Program-made: the position numbers and the translations under genes | Part shown: one piece after another, positions 15,386 to 23,710 of the stretch | Layout of the letters: the number at the start of each line of letters is the position of its first letter | Numbering within the stretch: the first letter of the stretch is position 1 | Notes under the pieces: generated by a model | Databases searched by the model: none | Seen by the model: the letters and a program-made list of their open reading frames with translations, nothing else | What the model was told of the DNA's origin: nothing | NCBI RefSeq assembly: GCF_018070465.1 | Contig: NZ_JAGPXT010000006.1 | Coordinates: forward strand, 62,001-126,000 | Reading direction: 5' to 3' | DNA: 64,000 nucleotides | DNA from: Micromonospora sp. C95 | GTDB taxonomy: Bacteria > Actinomycetota > Actinomycetes > Mycobacteriales > Micromonosporaceae

Positions 15386-16648
15386 TCAGCCGCCGCTCGC
15401 CGACGGCTGTGGTTCGGGCGAGCCTCCTCCGGCAACTGCCCCCGGATCGGCTGACTGGGTGGGCGTGGGCCGCAGGCCGGCGGGCACCGGCAGCGCGCTG
15501 CCCTTGGCGAACTCCGCCCAGCTGACGTTCCATGCCGTCCAGCCGTTGCCCTCGTCGAGTCCGACCTCGGTGCCCTTGACGGTGACCAGGTCACCGACCT
15601 GGGTGACACTCATCAGCCAGTCCGCGTTCGCCGCCGACAGGTTGGTGCAGCCGTGCGACACGTTCGTGTAGCCCTGATCCCCCTCCGACCAGGGTGCGCC
15701 GTGGATGAACTCACCGCCCCAGGTGAGTCGCTGCGCGTCCTCCACGTCGACCACGTACGGATCGGCCGAGCCGCGGGTGTCGAACGTGGTGAAGTCGTGC
15801 TTCTCCATGATCACCATCTTGCCGCTGGAGGTCGGTGTGCTCGGCTTGCCGAGGCTGACCGGCAGCCTCCGCAGCAGCCTGCCGTCCCGGATCACCGACA
15901 TCTGCTTGGTCGCGTTGTCGATCTCCAACTCGACCTGCCGACCGATCTTCGAGGTGGCCCGCCGGTCGGCGTCACCGACGCTGTCCTTGCCGATCGGCAG
16001 GCCCTCCAGCGCGGAGCGAACCTTGATCGTCGTACCCGGCCGCCAGAAATCGGGCGCCCGATAGTAGACCTGGCTTCCATCGGACACCCAGGACCAGGTG
16101 CCCGGCTGCGGCGGATCCGTCTTTACGAACAAACGGCGCTGCACATCCCCGCGCGCCTCTTTGGGAATTGGCGGGTCGAAGGCGACGGTTACCGGCATAG
16201 CCGTTCCGTACGTCCGATCACCGGCGAAATACAAAGTGCTGACGATGGCCGGTTTGGATGATTTGGGCCGGGTCGTGAACGTCGTCCTGCGGGTGACCGT
16301 CTTCCCGGAGTCGCCGGTCGCGGTGACCTCCGCGGTGTACGTCCGCTTCGGTTCCAGGGTCCGGCTCGGTACCCAGCCGGTGCCGTCCTCCCGAGGCTCC
16401 GCCGCGACCGCCGCGCCCTTGTCGTCGGTGATCCGCACGGCGGTGACCCGCCCGTGTTTGACCACCGTGCCGATCTCCCCGGTGACCGGCACGTCGCGGG
16501 TGCCCTCGGCCGGCGTCACGGACAGTTCCGGGTTTGCTCGCGCCTCGGCGGGCTGCCCGGGCCTGCGGTCGCCGGTGCACGCGCCAAGCGCCAGCGGTGC
16601 CGCTGCGACACTCACCGCCAACAGCGTCAGTCGCCGCCTCAACATCAT
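15386..16648 (-). CDS. L,D-transpeptidase lipoprotein (YkuD domain)
   Basis: A 420-residue cell-wall enzyme. The N-terminus is a lipoprotein signal with lipobox LGAC at about residues 21-24, giving a membrane-anchored periplasmic-side protein. Two immunoglobulin-like domains (about 40-130 and 135-230) precede the YkuD catalytic domain, which has the conserved HGAPW and the catalytic SHGCTNLS motif, with Cys as nucleophile. It makes 3-3 cross-links between meso-diaminopimelate residues in peptidoglycan, as the mycobacterial LdtMt2 group does. The C-terminus ends in a Pro/Ser/Gly tail. It is monocistronic, with about 285 bases of relatively AT-rich upstream DNA carrying its promoter. Confidence 0.94.
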   Translation of the reverse strand: MMLRRRLTLLAVSVAAAPLALGACTGDRRPGQPAEARANPELSVTPAEGTRDVPVTGEIGTVVKHGRVTAVRITDDKGAAVAAEPREDGTGWVPSRTLEPKRTYTAEVTATGDSGKTVTRRTTFTTRPKSSKPAIVSTLYFAGDRTYGTAMPVTVAFDPPIPKEARGDVQRRLFVKTDPPQPGTWSWVSDGSQVYYRAPDFWRPGTTIKVRSALEGLPIGKDSVGDADRRATSKIGRQVELEIDNATKQMSVIRDGRLLRRLPVSLGKPSTPTSSGKMVIMEKHDFTTFDTRGSADPYVVDVEDAQRLTWGGEFIHGAPWSEGDQGYTNVSHGCTNLSAANADWLMSVTQVGDLVTVKGTEVGLDEGNGWTAWNVSWAEFAKGSALPVPAGLRPTPTQSADPGAVAGGGSPEPQPSASGG

Positions 16649-16933
16649 GATGCGTCCCCCCGTTTATCGCCGCTTCCTCCGCACATTCTCGCCAGCTCGG
16701 CACCGACGTTTTCGCGGTTTCGACCAAGAGCGGGAAACATTGTCTGGAGGTCATTTCCGTAATCGCACCCGGGCGAACGGAAAATGCCAGCGACGACATT
16801 ACGGGCGATACGCGGCCGGCTGTGGCGCTATGTCCGCCGCCGTACCACTGATCCGGCTCGACGGGCGTCCGCCTCCGGACGGCGGTCGATCGGGGGGTCG
16901 GTCCCGGCCAGGACCGATCCCCCCGGTCGGCCG

Positions 16934-18367
16934 TCAGAGCGCCGCGATCAGCAGCGCGGGCTGCTCGACGCAGTCCGCCACGTGCCGCAGGAAACCGCCG
17001 GCCACGCCGCCGTCGCAGACCCGGTGGTCGAAGGTGAGGCTCAGCTGCGTCACCTTCCGGACCGCGAGCTGCCCGTCGACCACCCACGGCTTGTCCACGA
17101 TGCGGCCGACGCCGAGCAACGCCGCCTCCGGGTGGTTGATGATCGGGGTCGAGCCGTCGACGCCGAACACCCCGTAGTTGTTCAGCGTGAAGGTTCCGCC
17201 GGTGAGCCGGGCCGGCGGCAGGTCGCCCGCCCGGGCCGCCGCGGTGGTGGCGGCGAGTTCGGCCGCGAGTTCGGTGGTGGTGAGCCGTTCGGCGTCCCGC
17301 AGTACCGGCACCACCAAGCCCCGGTCGGTCTGGGCGGCGATGCCCAGGTGCACCCCGGCGGACTGGACGATGCGCTGCCCCTCGGTGTCCACCCGTGCGT
17401 TGAGTTGGGGATAGCGGCGCAGCCCAGACAGACAGATCCGGGCGAGCAGGGCCAGGATGCTCACCGGCTGGTCCGGGCGGGCGGCGTTGATCGCGGCCCG
17501 GGTCTGGAGCAGCGCGGTCGCGTCGGCGTCCACCCAGATGGTCACCTCGGGGATCTCCCGCCGGCTGCGGGACAGCTTGTCCGCGATGGCGCGGCGGATG
17601 CCGGTCAACGGGATGACCAGGTCCTGGGCACCGACCGGGTCTGCCGGTGCCGGGTGTTGTCCCGTTGTCGCCGGCCGGTCGGAAACTGCGGTGAGCCGGG
17701 CAGTCACGTCGGCCGGCGCCCCGGTGACGTCGCGGGCCGCCGCCTCCACGTCGGCCCGGCGGACCACACCGCCGGGGCCGCTGCCGCGCACCGTCATCAG
17801 GTCCACCCCACGCTCCCGCGCCAACCGCCGCACGATCGGCGAGATGACCAGCGGTTGGGCCAGTCCGGGCGGGTCGGGCTCCCGGTCGGCCACCGCCACC
17901 GCCGCCGGCCGGCCGGCGGCGGTCGGAGTCACTGCCGCACCCGAGGCCGTCGGGACGTCGCTCGCGCCCGCCGCGTCCGTGACGGCGGCGAGCCGAGGCC
18001 GCCTACGCCGGCGGGAACCGCCGTGGCCGGTGCCGTACCCGATCAGCACGTTGCCGGAGCCGGCCCGCTCCTCCTCGCGGTAGACCGCGTGCCCGGACGG
18101 CTCGCCGCCGTCGGCGCGCCCGCCGACCGGCTCGGCGACGGTGATCAGGGGCTGGCCCACCGGGCGTACCTCGCCCTCGACGCCGTGCAGGGCGACGACC
18201 CGGCCGGCGTACGGGCAGGGCACGTCGACGACCGCCTTGGCGGTCTCCACCTCGACCACGGTCTGGTCCACGGTGACCGTGTCGCCCACCGCGACCCGCC
18301 ACTGCACGATCTCCGCCTCGGCGAGACCCTCACCGAGGTCGGGCAGGAGAAAGATCTTCTCGGTCAT
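16934..18367 (-). CDS. bkdC: Dihydrolipoamide acyltransferase E2 of branched-chain 2-oxoacid dehydrogenase
   Basis: A 477-residue E2 core enzyme. Domains: one lipoyl domain (1-80) with lipoylated Lys44 in ETAKAVVDVP, Ala/Pro-rich linkers, a peripheral-subunit-binding domain (about 180-215, SPIVRRLARERGV), and the acyltransferase domain ending in the HRVCDG catalytic motif (FDHRVCDGGVAGG). It moves the acyl group from lipoate to CoA. The start at 18367 overlaps the E1 beta stop in ATGA. Together with the two upstream genes it makes branched acyl-CoA from branched-chain amino acids, the primers for iso/anteiso fatty acids and some polyketides. Substrate (branched-chain versus pyruvate) is inferred from the Lrp neighbour and layout. 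Confidence 0.9.
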   Translation of the reverse strand: MTEKIFLLPDLGEGLAEAEIVQWRVAVGDTVTVDQTVVEVETAKAVVDVPCPYAGRVVALHGVEGEVRPVGQPLITVAEPVGGRADGGEPSGHAVYREEERAGSGNVLIGYGTGHGGSRRRRRPRLAAVTDAAGASDVPTASGAAVTPTAAGRPAAVAVADREPDPPGLAQPLVISPIVRRLARERGVDLMTVRGSGPGGVVRRADVEAAARDVTGAPADVTARLTAVSDRPATTGQHPAPADPVGAQDLVIPLTGIRRAIADKLSRSRREIPEVTIWVDADATALLQTRAAINAARPDQPVSILALLARICLSGLRRYPQLNARVDTEGQRIVQSAGVHLGIAAQTDRGLVVPVLRDAERLTTTELAAELAATTAAARAGDLPPARLTGGTFTLNNYGVFGVDGSTPIINHPEAALLGVGRIVDKPWVVDGQLAVRKVTQLSLTFDHRVCDGGVAGGFLRHVADCVEQPALLIAAL

Positions 18368-19380
18368 GCCGCACTGCCCTCGGTGAGCCAGCGCCGGTCG
18401 GGCTGGTCGTCCCACTGCAACCGGGCCACCGCGTCCAGCACCCGGTCGACCGAGGGCAGGTGGGTGTGCTCCAGCATCGGCGCCGGGTACGGGATGTCCA
18501 GGCCGGAGACCCGCAGCACCGGGGCGTGCAGCGCGTGGAAGCAGCGCTCCTGCACCCGGGCGGCGATCTCCGCGCCGACTCCGGCGAAGCCCTGCGCCTC
18601 CTGCACCACCACGCACCGCCCGGTGCGGCGTACCGAGGCGGCGATGGTGGCGTCGTCGAACGGCACAATGGTGCGTACGTCAACCACCTCCAGGTCCCAT
18701 CCCTCGTCCCGGGCGGCCTCGGCGGCCTCCAACGCGACCGGGACCGCCGGTCCGTACGCGACCAGGGTGGCGTCGCGTCCGGCCCGGCGTACGACCGCTC
18801 GGCCGAACGGCTCGGTCCGGGTCGGCAGCGCGGTCTCGGCACCGGCGAAGTAGAGCTTCTTCGGCTCCATGAACACCACCGGGTCGGGGTCGTCGATCGC
18901 CTCCCGCAACAGCGAGTACGCATCGTCGACGGTGGCCGGGGTGACCACCTTGAGGCCCGGGGTGTGCGCGTAGTACGCCTCGGAGCTGTCGCAGTGGTGT
19001 TCCACGCCGCCGATCCCACCGGCGTAGGGCACCCGGATCACCATCGGCACGCTCAGCGCGCCCCGGGTGCGGTTACGCAGCTTCGCCACGTGCGAGGCGA
19101 TCTGCTCGAACGCCGGGTACGCGAACGCGTCGAACTGCATCTCGACCACCGGCCGCAGCCCGGACATGGCCAGCCCGACGGCGAACCCGACGATGCCGGC
19201 CTCCGCGAGGGGGGTGTCGAAGCAGCGTTTGTCGCCGAACCGGGCCTGGAGTCCGTCGGTGATCCGGAAGACCCCGCCGAGTTGGCCGACGTCCTCACCG
19301 AAGACGAGCACCCGCTCGTCGTCGAGCATCGCGTCGGCGAGCGCGGCGTTGAGCGCCTTCGCCATGGTCATGGTGGCCAT
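18364..19380 (-). CDS. bkdB: 2-oxoacid dehydrogenase E1 component, beta subunit
   Basis: A 338-residue thiamin-diphosphate enzyme subunit: TMAKALNAALADAM start, FGEDVGQLGGVFRIT with the cofactor-contacting Glu, PLAEAGIVGFAVGLA, and the C-terminal transketolase-like domain with VVQEAQGFAGVGAE. It pairs with E1 alpha to decarboxylate the 2-oxoacid and reductively acylate E2. The start codon overlaps the E1 alpha stop by one base (TGATG) and its own stop overlaps the E2 start by four, so the three genes are translationally coupled. Length is normal for the family. Confidence 0.92.
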   Translation of the reverse strand: MATMTMAKALNAALADAMLDDERVLVFGEDVGQLGGVFRITDGLQARFGDKRCFDTPLAEAGIVGFAVGLAMSGLRPVVEMQFDAFAYPAFEQIASHVAKLRNRTRGALSVPMVIRVPYAGGIGGVEHHCDSSEAYYAHTPGLKVVTPATVDDAYSLLREAIDDPDPVVFMEPKKLYFAGAETALPTRTEPFGRAVVRRAGRDATLVAYGPAVPVALEAAEAARDEGWDLEVVDVRTIVPFDDATIAASVRRTGRCVVVQEAQGFAGVGAEIAARVQERCFHALHAPVLRVSGLDIPYPAPMLEHTHLPSVDRVLDAVARLQWDDQPDRRWLTEGSAA

Positions 19381-20546
19381 CAGGCGTCCTCCTCCGCTGC
19401 CGCGGCCAGCTCGGCGCGCACCTGCTCCCGCTGTTCCACCAACTGGGTGGTGGGTTCGGCGTAGACGTGGTCGAAGAGGCTCAGCGGGTCGACCGTGGGC
19501 TGGGTGTTCATCCGTTCCCGCAGGTCGGCCGCGTACGTCTCGGCCTGCTCGGCGATCTCGGCGACGGCCGCGTCGTCGAGCACGCCCCGGCCACGCAGGT
19601 ACGTCTCCAGCCGGGCCAGCGGATCGCGGTCGCGCCACGCCTCGACCTCGTCGGTGTCGCGGTAGCGCGTGGCGTCGTCGGCGTTGGTGTGCGGCTCCAT
19701 CCGGTAGGTGTGCGCCTCGACCAGGAACGGTCCCTTGCCGGCGCGCGCGTGCGCGACGGCCCGGGTGAGCACGGCGAGTACGGCCACCGGGTCGTTGCCG
19801 TCGACCTGCTCGCTGGGGACGCCGTAGCCGACGCCCTTGTAGGCCAGCGACGGAGCGGCGGTCTGCCGGGACAGCGGGACGCTGATGGCGTACCTGTTGT
19901 TCTGCACGAAGTACACGACGGGAGCCTTGAACACGGCGGCGAAGTTGACCCCCTCGTGGAAGTCACCCTCGCTTGTGGCACCGTCGCCGATGTAGACCAG
20001 AGCCACGGTGTCGCGCCCCTGGTACGACTCCCCGTAGGCCAGCCCGGCGGCGTGCACGCACTGGGTGGCCAGCGGCGTGCACTGCGGTGCGGTGCGCCGC
20101 TGCGCGGGGTCGTACCCGCAGTGCCAGTCGCCGCGCAGCAGCGTCAACACCTCGACCGGGTCGATGCCGCGGGCGGTCAGCGCCATCGACTCCCGGTAGG
20201 TGGGGAAGACCCAGTCGTCGTCGCGCAGCGCCAGCACGCCGCCGATCTGGCAGGCCTCCTGGCCCCGGGAGGACGGGTAGACGGCCAGCCGACCCTGCTT
20301 GGTCAGGGCGGTGGCCTGGGCGTCGAAGCGCCGGCCGACGACCATCCGTCGGTACATCTCGCGCAGCGCCTCGACGGGCGGCTCGGGGTAGTCCGCGCGG
20401 GCCGGCAGCAGGGTGCCGTCCGGGTCGAGCAGCCGGACCGGTGTGGTCTCCGGCAGCAGGCCGGCGGCGGGGTCGGGCGCGGCCGGGGTCGCCGGCCGCC
20501 GCTTGCGCGGGGATGCCCTGCGGGCCGCCTGGGGGGTGGTGGTCAC
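19380..20546 (-). CDS. bkdA: 2-oxoacid dehydrogenase E1 component, alpha subunit
   Basis: A 388-residue first subunit of the complex. The thiamin-diphosphate motif GDG...NN is clear (IGDGATSEGDFHEGVNFAA ... FVQNN), as are the RRFDAQ and SSRGQEA family segments. A 40-residue basic Ala/Pro-rich N-terminal extension precedes the enzyme domain. GTG 20546 has an excellent CAGGAGG site. The gene leads a three-gene operon and is divergent from an Lrp/AsnC regulator 104 bases away, an arrangement typical of bkd loci in actinomycetes. A pyruvate dehydrogenase role cannot be fully excluded by sequence reading alone. Confidence 0.92.
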   Translation of the reverse strand: MTTTPQAARRASPRKRRPATPAAPDPAAGLLPETTPVRLLDPDGTLLPARADYPEPPVEALREMYRRMVVGRRFDAQATALTKQGRLAVYPSSRGQEACQIGGVLALRDDDWVFPTYRESMALTARGIDPVEVLTLLRGDWHCGYDPAQRRTAPQCTPLATQCVHAAGLAYGESYQGRDTVALVYIGDGATSEGDFHEGVNFAAVFKAPVVYFVQNNRYAISVPLSRQTAAPSLAYKGVGYGVPSEQVDGNDPVAVLAVLTRAVAHARAGKGPFLVEAHTYRMEPHTNADDATRYRDTDEVEAWRDRDPLARLETYLRGRGVLDDAAVAEIAEQAETYAADLRERMNTQPTVDPLSLFDHVYAEPTTQLVEQREQVRAELAAAAEEDA

Positions 20547-20650
20547 GGCGGAACCTCCTGGACGTGTGGTGGCCCTATGCTCCTGTGGTCGGATGATTGA
20601 CTCAAGATGGCCGGTGAACGCGGGATGAATGGCACCCAGAGGAGGGCTCG

Positions 20651-21157
20651 ATGAGCCAGGAGACCGCCGATGAGGCGGACCGGCGGGGCGGAACGGGACG
20701 TTCTGCCGTCGCCCTCGACGAGGTCGACCGGCGCATCCTCGACGAGCTGACCCGGGACGGTCGGCTCTCCATCCGGACGCTCGCCGAACGGGTGCACGTC
20801 TCGCGTACCAACGCGTACGCCCGGGTGGAGCGGTTGCTGCGCGACGGGGTGATCACCGGGTTCGCCGCGCGGGTCGCCCCGGAGCCGGCCGGCCTGGGCA
20901 CCTCGGCGTACATCGCGCTGACGATCAGGCAGAACACCTGGCGGGAGGTGTCGGCGGAGCTGGCCCGGGTGCGCTACGTCGAGCATGTGGCGCTGCTCAG
21001 CGGCGAGCACGACGTGCTCGCCCTGGTCCGGGCGCCGGACAACGCCACGCTGCGGGACGTGGTGCTGGACCGGGTGCAGCGCATCGCCGGGGTGCTCGCC
21101 ACCCGAAGCTGGCTGGTCTTCGAGGAGTACGACGGGGCGCGTAGCCCGTGGGAGTGA
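20651..21157 (+). CDS. Lrp/AsnC family regulator divergent from bkd operon
   Basis: A 168-residue protein with an Asp-rich leader, the AsnC winged-helix (LDEVDRRILDELTRDGRLSIRTLAERVHVSRTNAYARV, residues about 23-60) and the RAM ligand-binding domain (TSAYIALTI ... VEHVALLSGEHDVLALVRA). Such regulators bind amino acids and act as octamers. The divergent position next to the branched-chain dehydrogenase genes points to local control of that operon, as with BkdR-type regulators (inference). ATG 20651 is preceded by GAGGAGGG. The downstream gene is convergent and starts its stop only five bases away. Confidence 0.92.
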   Translation: MSQETADEADRRGGTGRSAVALDEVDRRILDELTRDGRLSIRTLAERVHVSRTNAYARVERLLRDGVITGFAARVAPEPAGLGTSAYIALTIRQNTWREVSAELARVRYVEHVALLSGEHDVLALVRAPDNATLRDVVLDRVQRIAGVLATRSWLVFEEYDGARSPWE

Positions 21158-21161
21158 CCGC

Positions 21162-22133
21162 TCAGCGTTCCGGCGGTGACTCCAGGCCCTCCCGGTCGGC
21201 CAACTCCAGCAACGGAGCCAGGGAGAACCGGCGCGCGTCCAGGCCCGCGTGCGGATCGCCCCGCTCGGCGAACCGGCCCGGCATGGTGGTCACGTCGAAG
21301 TCCTCCGGCCGGACGTCGTCCAGCTCCGCCCAGTTCAGCGGCGCGGAGACCAGCGCGGCCGGCGTCGGCCGGATCGAGTACGCCGATGCCATGGTGTGGT
21401 CCCGGGCCATCTGGTTGTAGTCGACGAAGACCGGCCGGTCCCGCTGCTCGCGCCACCAGGTGGTGGTGACCAGGTCCGGCCGGCGCCGCTGCATCTCCCG
21501 ACCGAGGGCCAGCACCGCCCGGCGGCAGTCGCCGAAGCTCCACCGCGGCTCGATCGGGACATAGACGTGCAGCCCACGCCCGCCGGTGGTCTTCGGATAG
21601 CCGGTCAGCCCCAGCTCGTCGAGGAAGGCCCGCACCTCGTGGGCCACCGGCACCACCTGGTCGAACCCGACCCCCGGCAACGGGTCGAGGTCGATCCGCA
21701 GCTGATCCGGCCGCTCCACGTCCGCCCTGGTCACCGGCCACGGATGGAAGCGCAGCGTGCCCAGGTTGACCGCCCAGATCACCACGGCCAGCTCCCCCGG
21801 CGCGACCTCGTCGGCGGTGCGTCCGCTGGGAAAGGTGATGTGGGCGGTGCCGACCCAGTCGGGCGCGCCGGCCGGCACCCTTTTCTGGTAGAACGCGTCA
21901 CCCCGGTTGTCCTGCCGGGTGGCGATTGTCGCGCCCTCGAACACGCCGCGCGGCCACCGTTCGAGCATCGTCGGGCGATCCCGCAGCGCGCGCAGGATGC
22001 CGTCGCCGACGGCGAGGAAGTAGCGCACCACGTCGAGCTTGGTCAGCCCCCGCTCGGGAAAGTACGGCTTGTCCGGGCTGCTGACCCGGACCGTCCGCCG
22101 ACCCACCCGGATCTCCTCCGCCGCCGTGGCCAC
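21162..22133 (-). CDS. LigD-type DNA polymerase/primase domain protein (stand-alone)
   Basis: A protein of about 323 residues equal to the polymerase domain of bacterial NHEJ ligase LigD, without nuclease or ligase domains. Visible motifs: RTVRVSSPDKPYFPERGLTK start, the metal-binding DLD (RIDLDPLPGVGF), KTTGGRGLHVYVPI, and NQMARDHTMASAYS. It is an archaeo-eukaryotic primase-type enzyme that adds nucleotides, preferentially ribonucleotides, at broken DNA ends. Stand-alone forms occur in actinobacteria next to separate ligases and Ku, none of which is in view. GTG 22133 is chosen from family alignment by eye; the frame is open to 22184, so the start is uncertain. Confidence 0.88.
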   Translation of the reverse strand: MATAAEEIRVGRRTVRVSSPDKPYFPERGLTKLDVVRYFLAVGDGILRALRDRPTMLERWPRGVFEGATIATRQDNRGDAFYQKRVPAGAPDWVGTAHITFPSGRTADEVAPGELAVVIWAVNLGTLRFHPWPVTRADVERPDQLRIDLDPLPGVGFDQVVPVAHEVRAFLDELGLTGYPKTTGGRGLHVYVPIEPRWSFGDCRRAVLALGREMQRRRPDLVTTTWWREQRDRPVFVDYNQMARDHTMASAYSIRPTPAALVSAPLNWAELDDVRPEDFDVTTMPGRFAERGDPHAGLDARRFSLAPLLELADREGLESPPER

Positions 22134-22268
22134 ACCTGAGAGGGTACGACGCGACACCCGGTGCGGCGGGCCACCGCCGGGCACCGGGCCGAGACGGGTT
22201 CACGGGTCCCCGCGCCCGACCTGATCGGTGGGCCGGGACGGTGTCCAGGCCCACCGTCGTCGCGTTGG

Positions 22269-22508
22269 TCAGCCGTTCTCGCGTTGCAGACGCATGGCCA
22301 GCATCTGCTTGCCCTGCTCACCCGCCTTGCGGTTGTTTTCCTGGATCTTGCGGAACCAGGTGGCGAGTTCCTCGTCACCCCGGGCAGCCGCGTCGGCGAT
22401 GTAGGTCTCCAGATGCCAGATGTTCTCCAGCGACATCTGCAACGCGTGGATCAGGTCGTAGTTCTTGTCTTTCACCGGGCTGTCCGGCCGCTGCACCATC
22501 GTGGCCAC
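22269..22508 (-). CDS. Conserved small helical protein, unknown function
   Basis: A 79-residue cytoplasmic protein, GTG 22508 with GGAGG seven bases upstream. It is mostly helical and charged: DLIHALQMSLENIWHLETYIADA, then DEELATWFRKIQENNRKAGEQGKQML. Similar small proteins occur in many actinobacteria, but I know no function. The helical-hairpin pattern with repeated His/Glu is reminiscent of a short ferritin-like fragment, though no full metal motif is present. It is single, between the LigD-like gene and a phosphoesterase on the same strand. Confidence 0.78.
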   Translation of the reverse strand: MATMVQRPDSPVKDKNYDLIHALQMSLENIWHLETYIADAAARGDEELATWFRKIQENNRKAGEQGKQMLAMRLQRENG

Positions 22509-22664
22509 CACACACCTCCAACTCGTCGGGTTCCGGTCGCATACCCGTGGTCGGCGGCAGCACACGCGCGCGTCAGCCCGACCGCGCCGTTTCGTCGTTC
22601 CCGGCGGGGTAGGAGTGCAGATACGGGCCCGACGATTCGGGCCCGGAAGTGGCGGCGGACCGGT

Positions 22665-23534
22665 TCACCAGGCCGTGGGCGGCACCCCGTCCGGCGCCGG
22701 CAGGATCTGCCGCAACCGGCCGGGTGGTACGCCCCGGGGCCGCCACTCCCGGGGATAGCCCACCGACACCTCCTCGAACCGCACCCCGTCGTGCCAGCTG
22801 GTCCGTGGAATGTGCAGGTGGCCGTAGACGACCGCGACGGCGGCGAAGCGTACGTGCCAGTCCGCGGTGGCCTCGGTGCCGCACCACTGGGCGAAGATCG
22901 GGTACCGCAGGACGCGGGTCACCTCCCGGACCAGCGGCCAGTGGTTCATCAGCACGGTCGGCAGCGCCGGATCGCGCCCGGCGAGCCGGCGGGCGGCCTC
23001 GGCCACCCGGGCGACGCACCACGCCGACCGACTCTCGTACGGGTCGGGGTGCAGCAGCACCTCGTCGGTGCAGACGATTCCGGTCCGGTACGCCTCGGCC
23101 AGCGCGGCCTCGGGCGTGTCGAAGCCGTCCGGCCGCCAGCTGTGGTCGTACAGCAGCATCAGCGGCGCCACCGTCACCGGGCCGCCGGGCCCCGCCCACA
23201 CCGGGTACGGGTCCTCGGGAGTGACCACACCGAGATCACGGCACAGCTCGACCAGGTGGGCGTAGCGCGCCGCGCCCCGCAACGTCACCGGGTCGGCGGG
23301 CGGCGTCCACAGCTCGTGGTTGCCCGGCGACCAGATCACCCGGGCGAACCGGCCGGCCAGCAGTCGCAGCGCCCAGGCCACGTCGGCGACGGTGTCGCCC
23401 ACGTCACCGGCGACCAACAGCCAGTCCTGCGGCGTCCGGGGACGCAGCCCCTCGACGACCGTCCGGTTCTCCGGATGGCCCACGTGCAGATCGCTGATGG
23501 CCAGAAGACTGCCACCACCGCCCGCTGCCGCCAT
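22665..23534 (-). CDS. Calcineurin-like metallophosphoesterase
   Basis: A 289-residue cytoplasmic protein with all blocks of the calcineurin-like fold: SDLHVGH (D-x-H), AGDVGD (GD), SPGNHELW (GNHE), MNHWPL and VYGHLHIP (GHxH). These ligate two metal ions and hydrolyse a phosphoester of unknown identity. Related actinobacterial proteins are often encoded next to phosphopantetheinyl transferases in secondary-metabolite loci, but no such gene is adjacent. Eleven bases separate the start from the DNA upstream of a ZTP riboswitch running the other way, so the intergenic region serves two divergent promoters. Confidence 0.88.
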   Translation of the reverse strand: MAAAGGGGSLLAISDLHVGHPENRTVVEGLRPRTPQDWLLVAGDVGDTVADVAWALRLLAGRFARVIWSPGNHELWTPPADPVTLRGAARYAHLVELCRDLGVVTPEDPYPVWAGPGGPVTVAPLMLLYDHSWRPDGFDTPEAALAEAYRTGIVCTDEVLLHPDPYESRSAWCVARVAEAARRLAGRDPALPTVLMNHWPLVREVTRVLRYPIFAQWCGTEATADWHVRFAAVAVVYGHLHIPRTSWHDGVRFEEVSVGYPREWRPRGVPPGRLRQILPAPDGVPPTAW

Positions 23535-23606
23535 GCGGCGATCCTAGTGCGCCCGCCCGGTCGGCGCCCCGGCCCGCCGTGCGGGCGTACCCGGTAGGAT
23601 CGCCTC

Positions 23607-23690
23607 GGGCCGTGACTGGCGCATTGGAGATGGAGAACCATCGGGGAGCGGCCCCGTCACGAGGACGCATGCCGAGCGCCTGGGCCTTCC
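23607..23690 (+). promoter_or_regulatory. ZTP (pfl) riboswitch upstream of glyA
   Basis: The leader contains the hallmark ZTP-riboswitch blocks in order: GGGCCGTGACTGGCG at 23607, an ACCATCGGGGAGCGGCCCC block ending near 23656, a variable insert, and GCCGAGCGCCTGGGC at 23676-23690. The first stem pairs 23607-23612 (GGGCCG) with 23649-23654 (CGGCCC). The class binds ZMP/ZTP, which accumulate when 10-formyl-tetrahydrofolate is short, and turns on folate one-carbon genes. glyA starts 20 bases further on, so control is probably at translation initiation or by a nearby structure. Confidence 0.85.
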
Positions 23691-23710
23691 GCACGTCACC
23701 TGGAGGTCGC

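Noticed and set aside
22161..23597. A 478-codon plus-strand frame under the metallophosphoesterase
   Set aside because: Antisense to a gene with all calcineurin-like motifs and to the small helical protein; Arg/His/Pro-rich.
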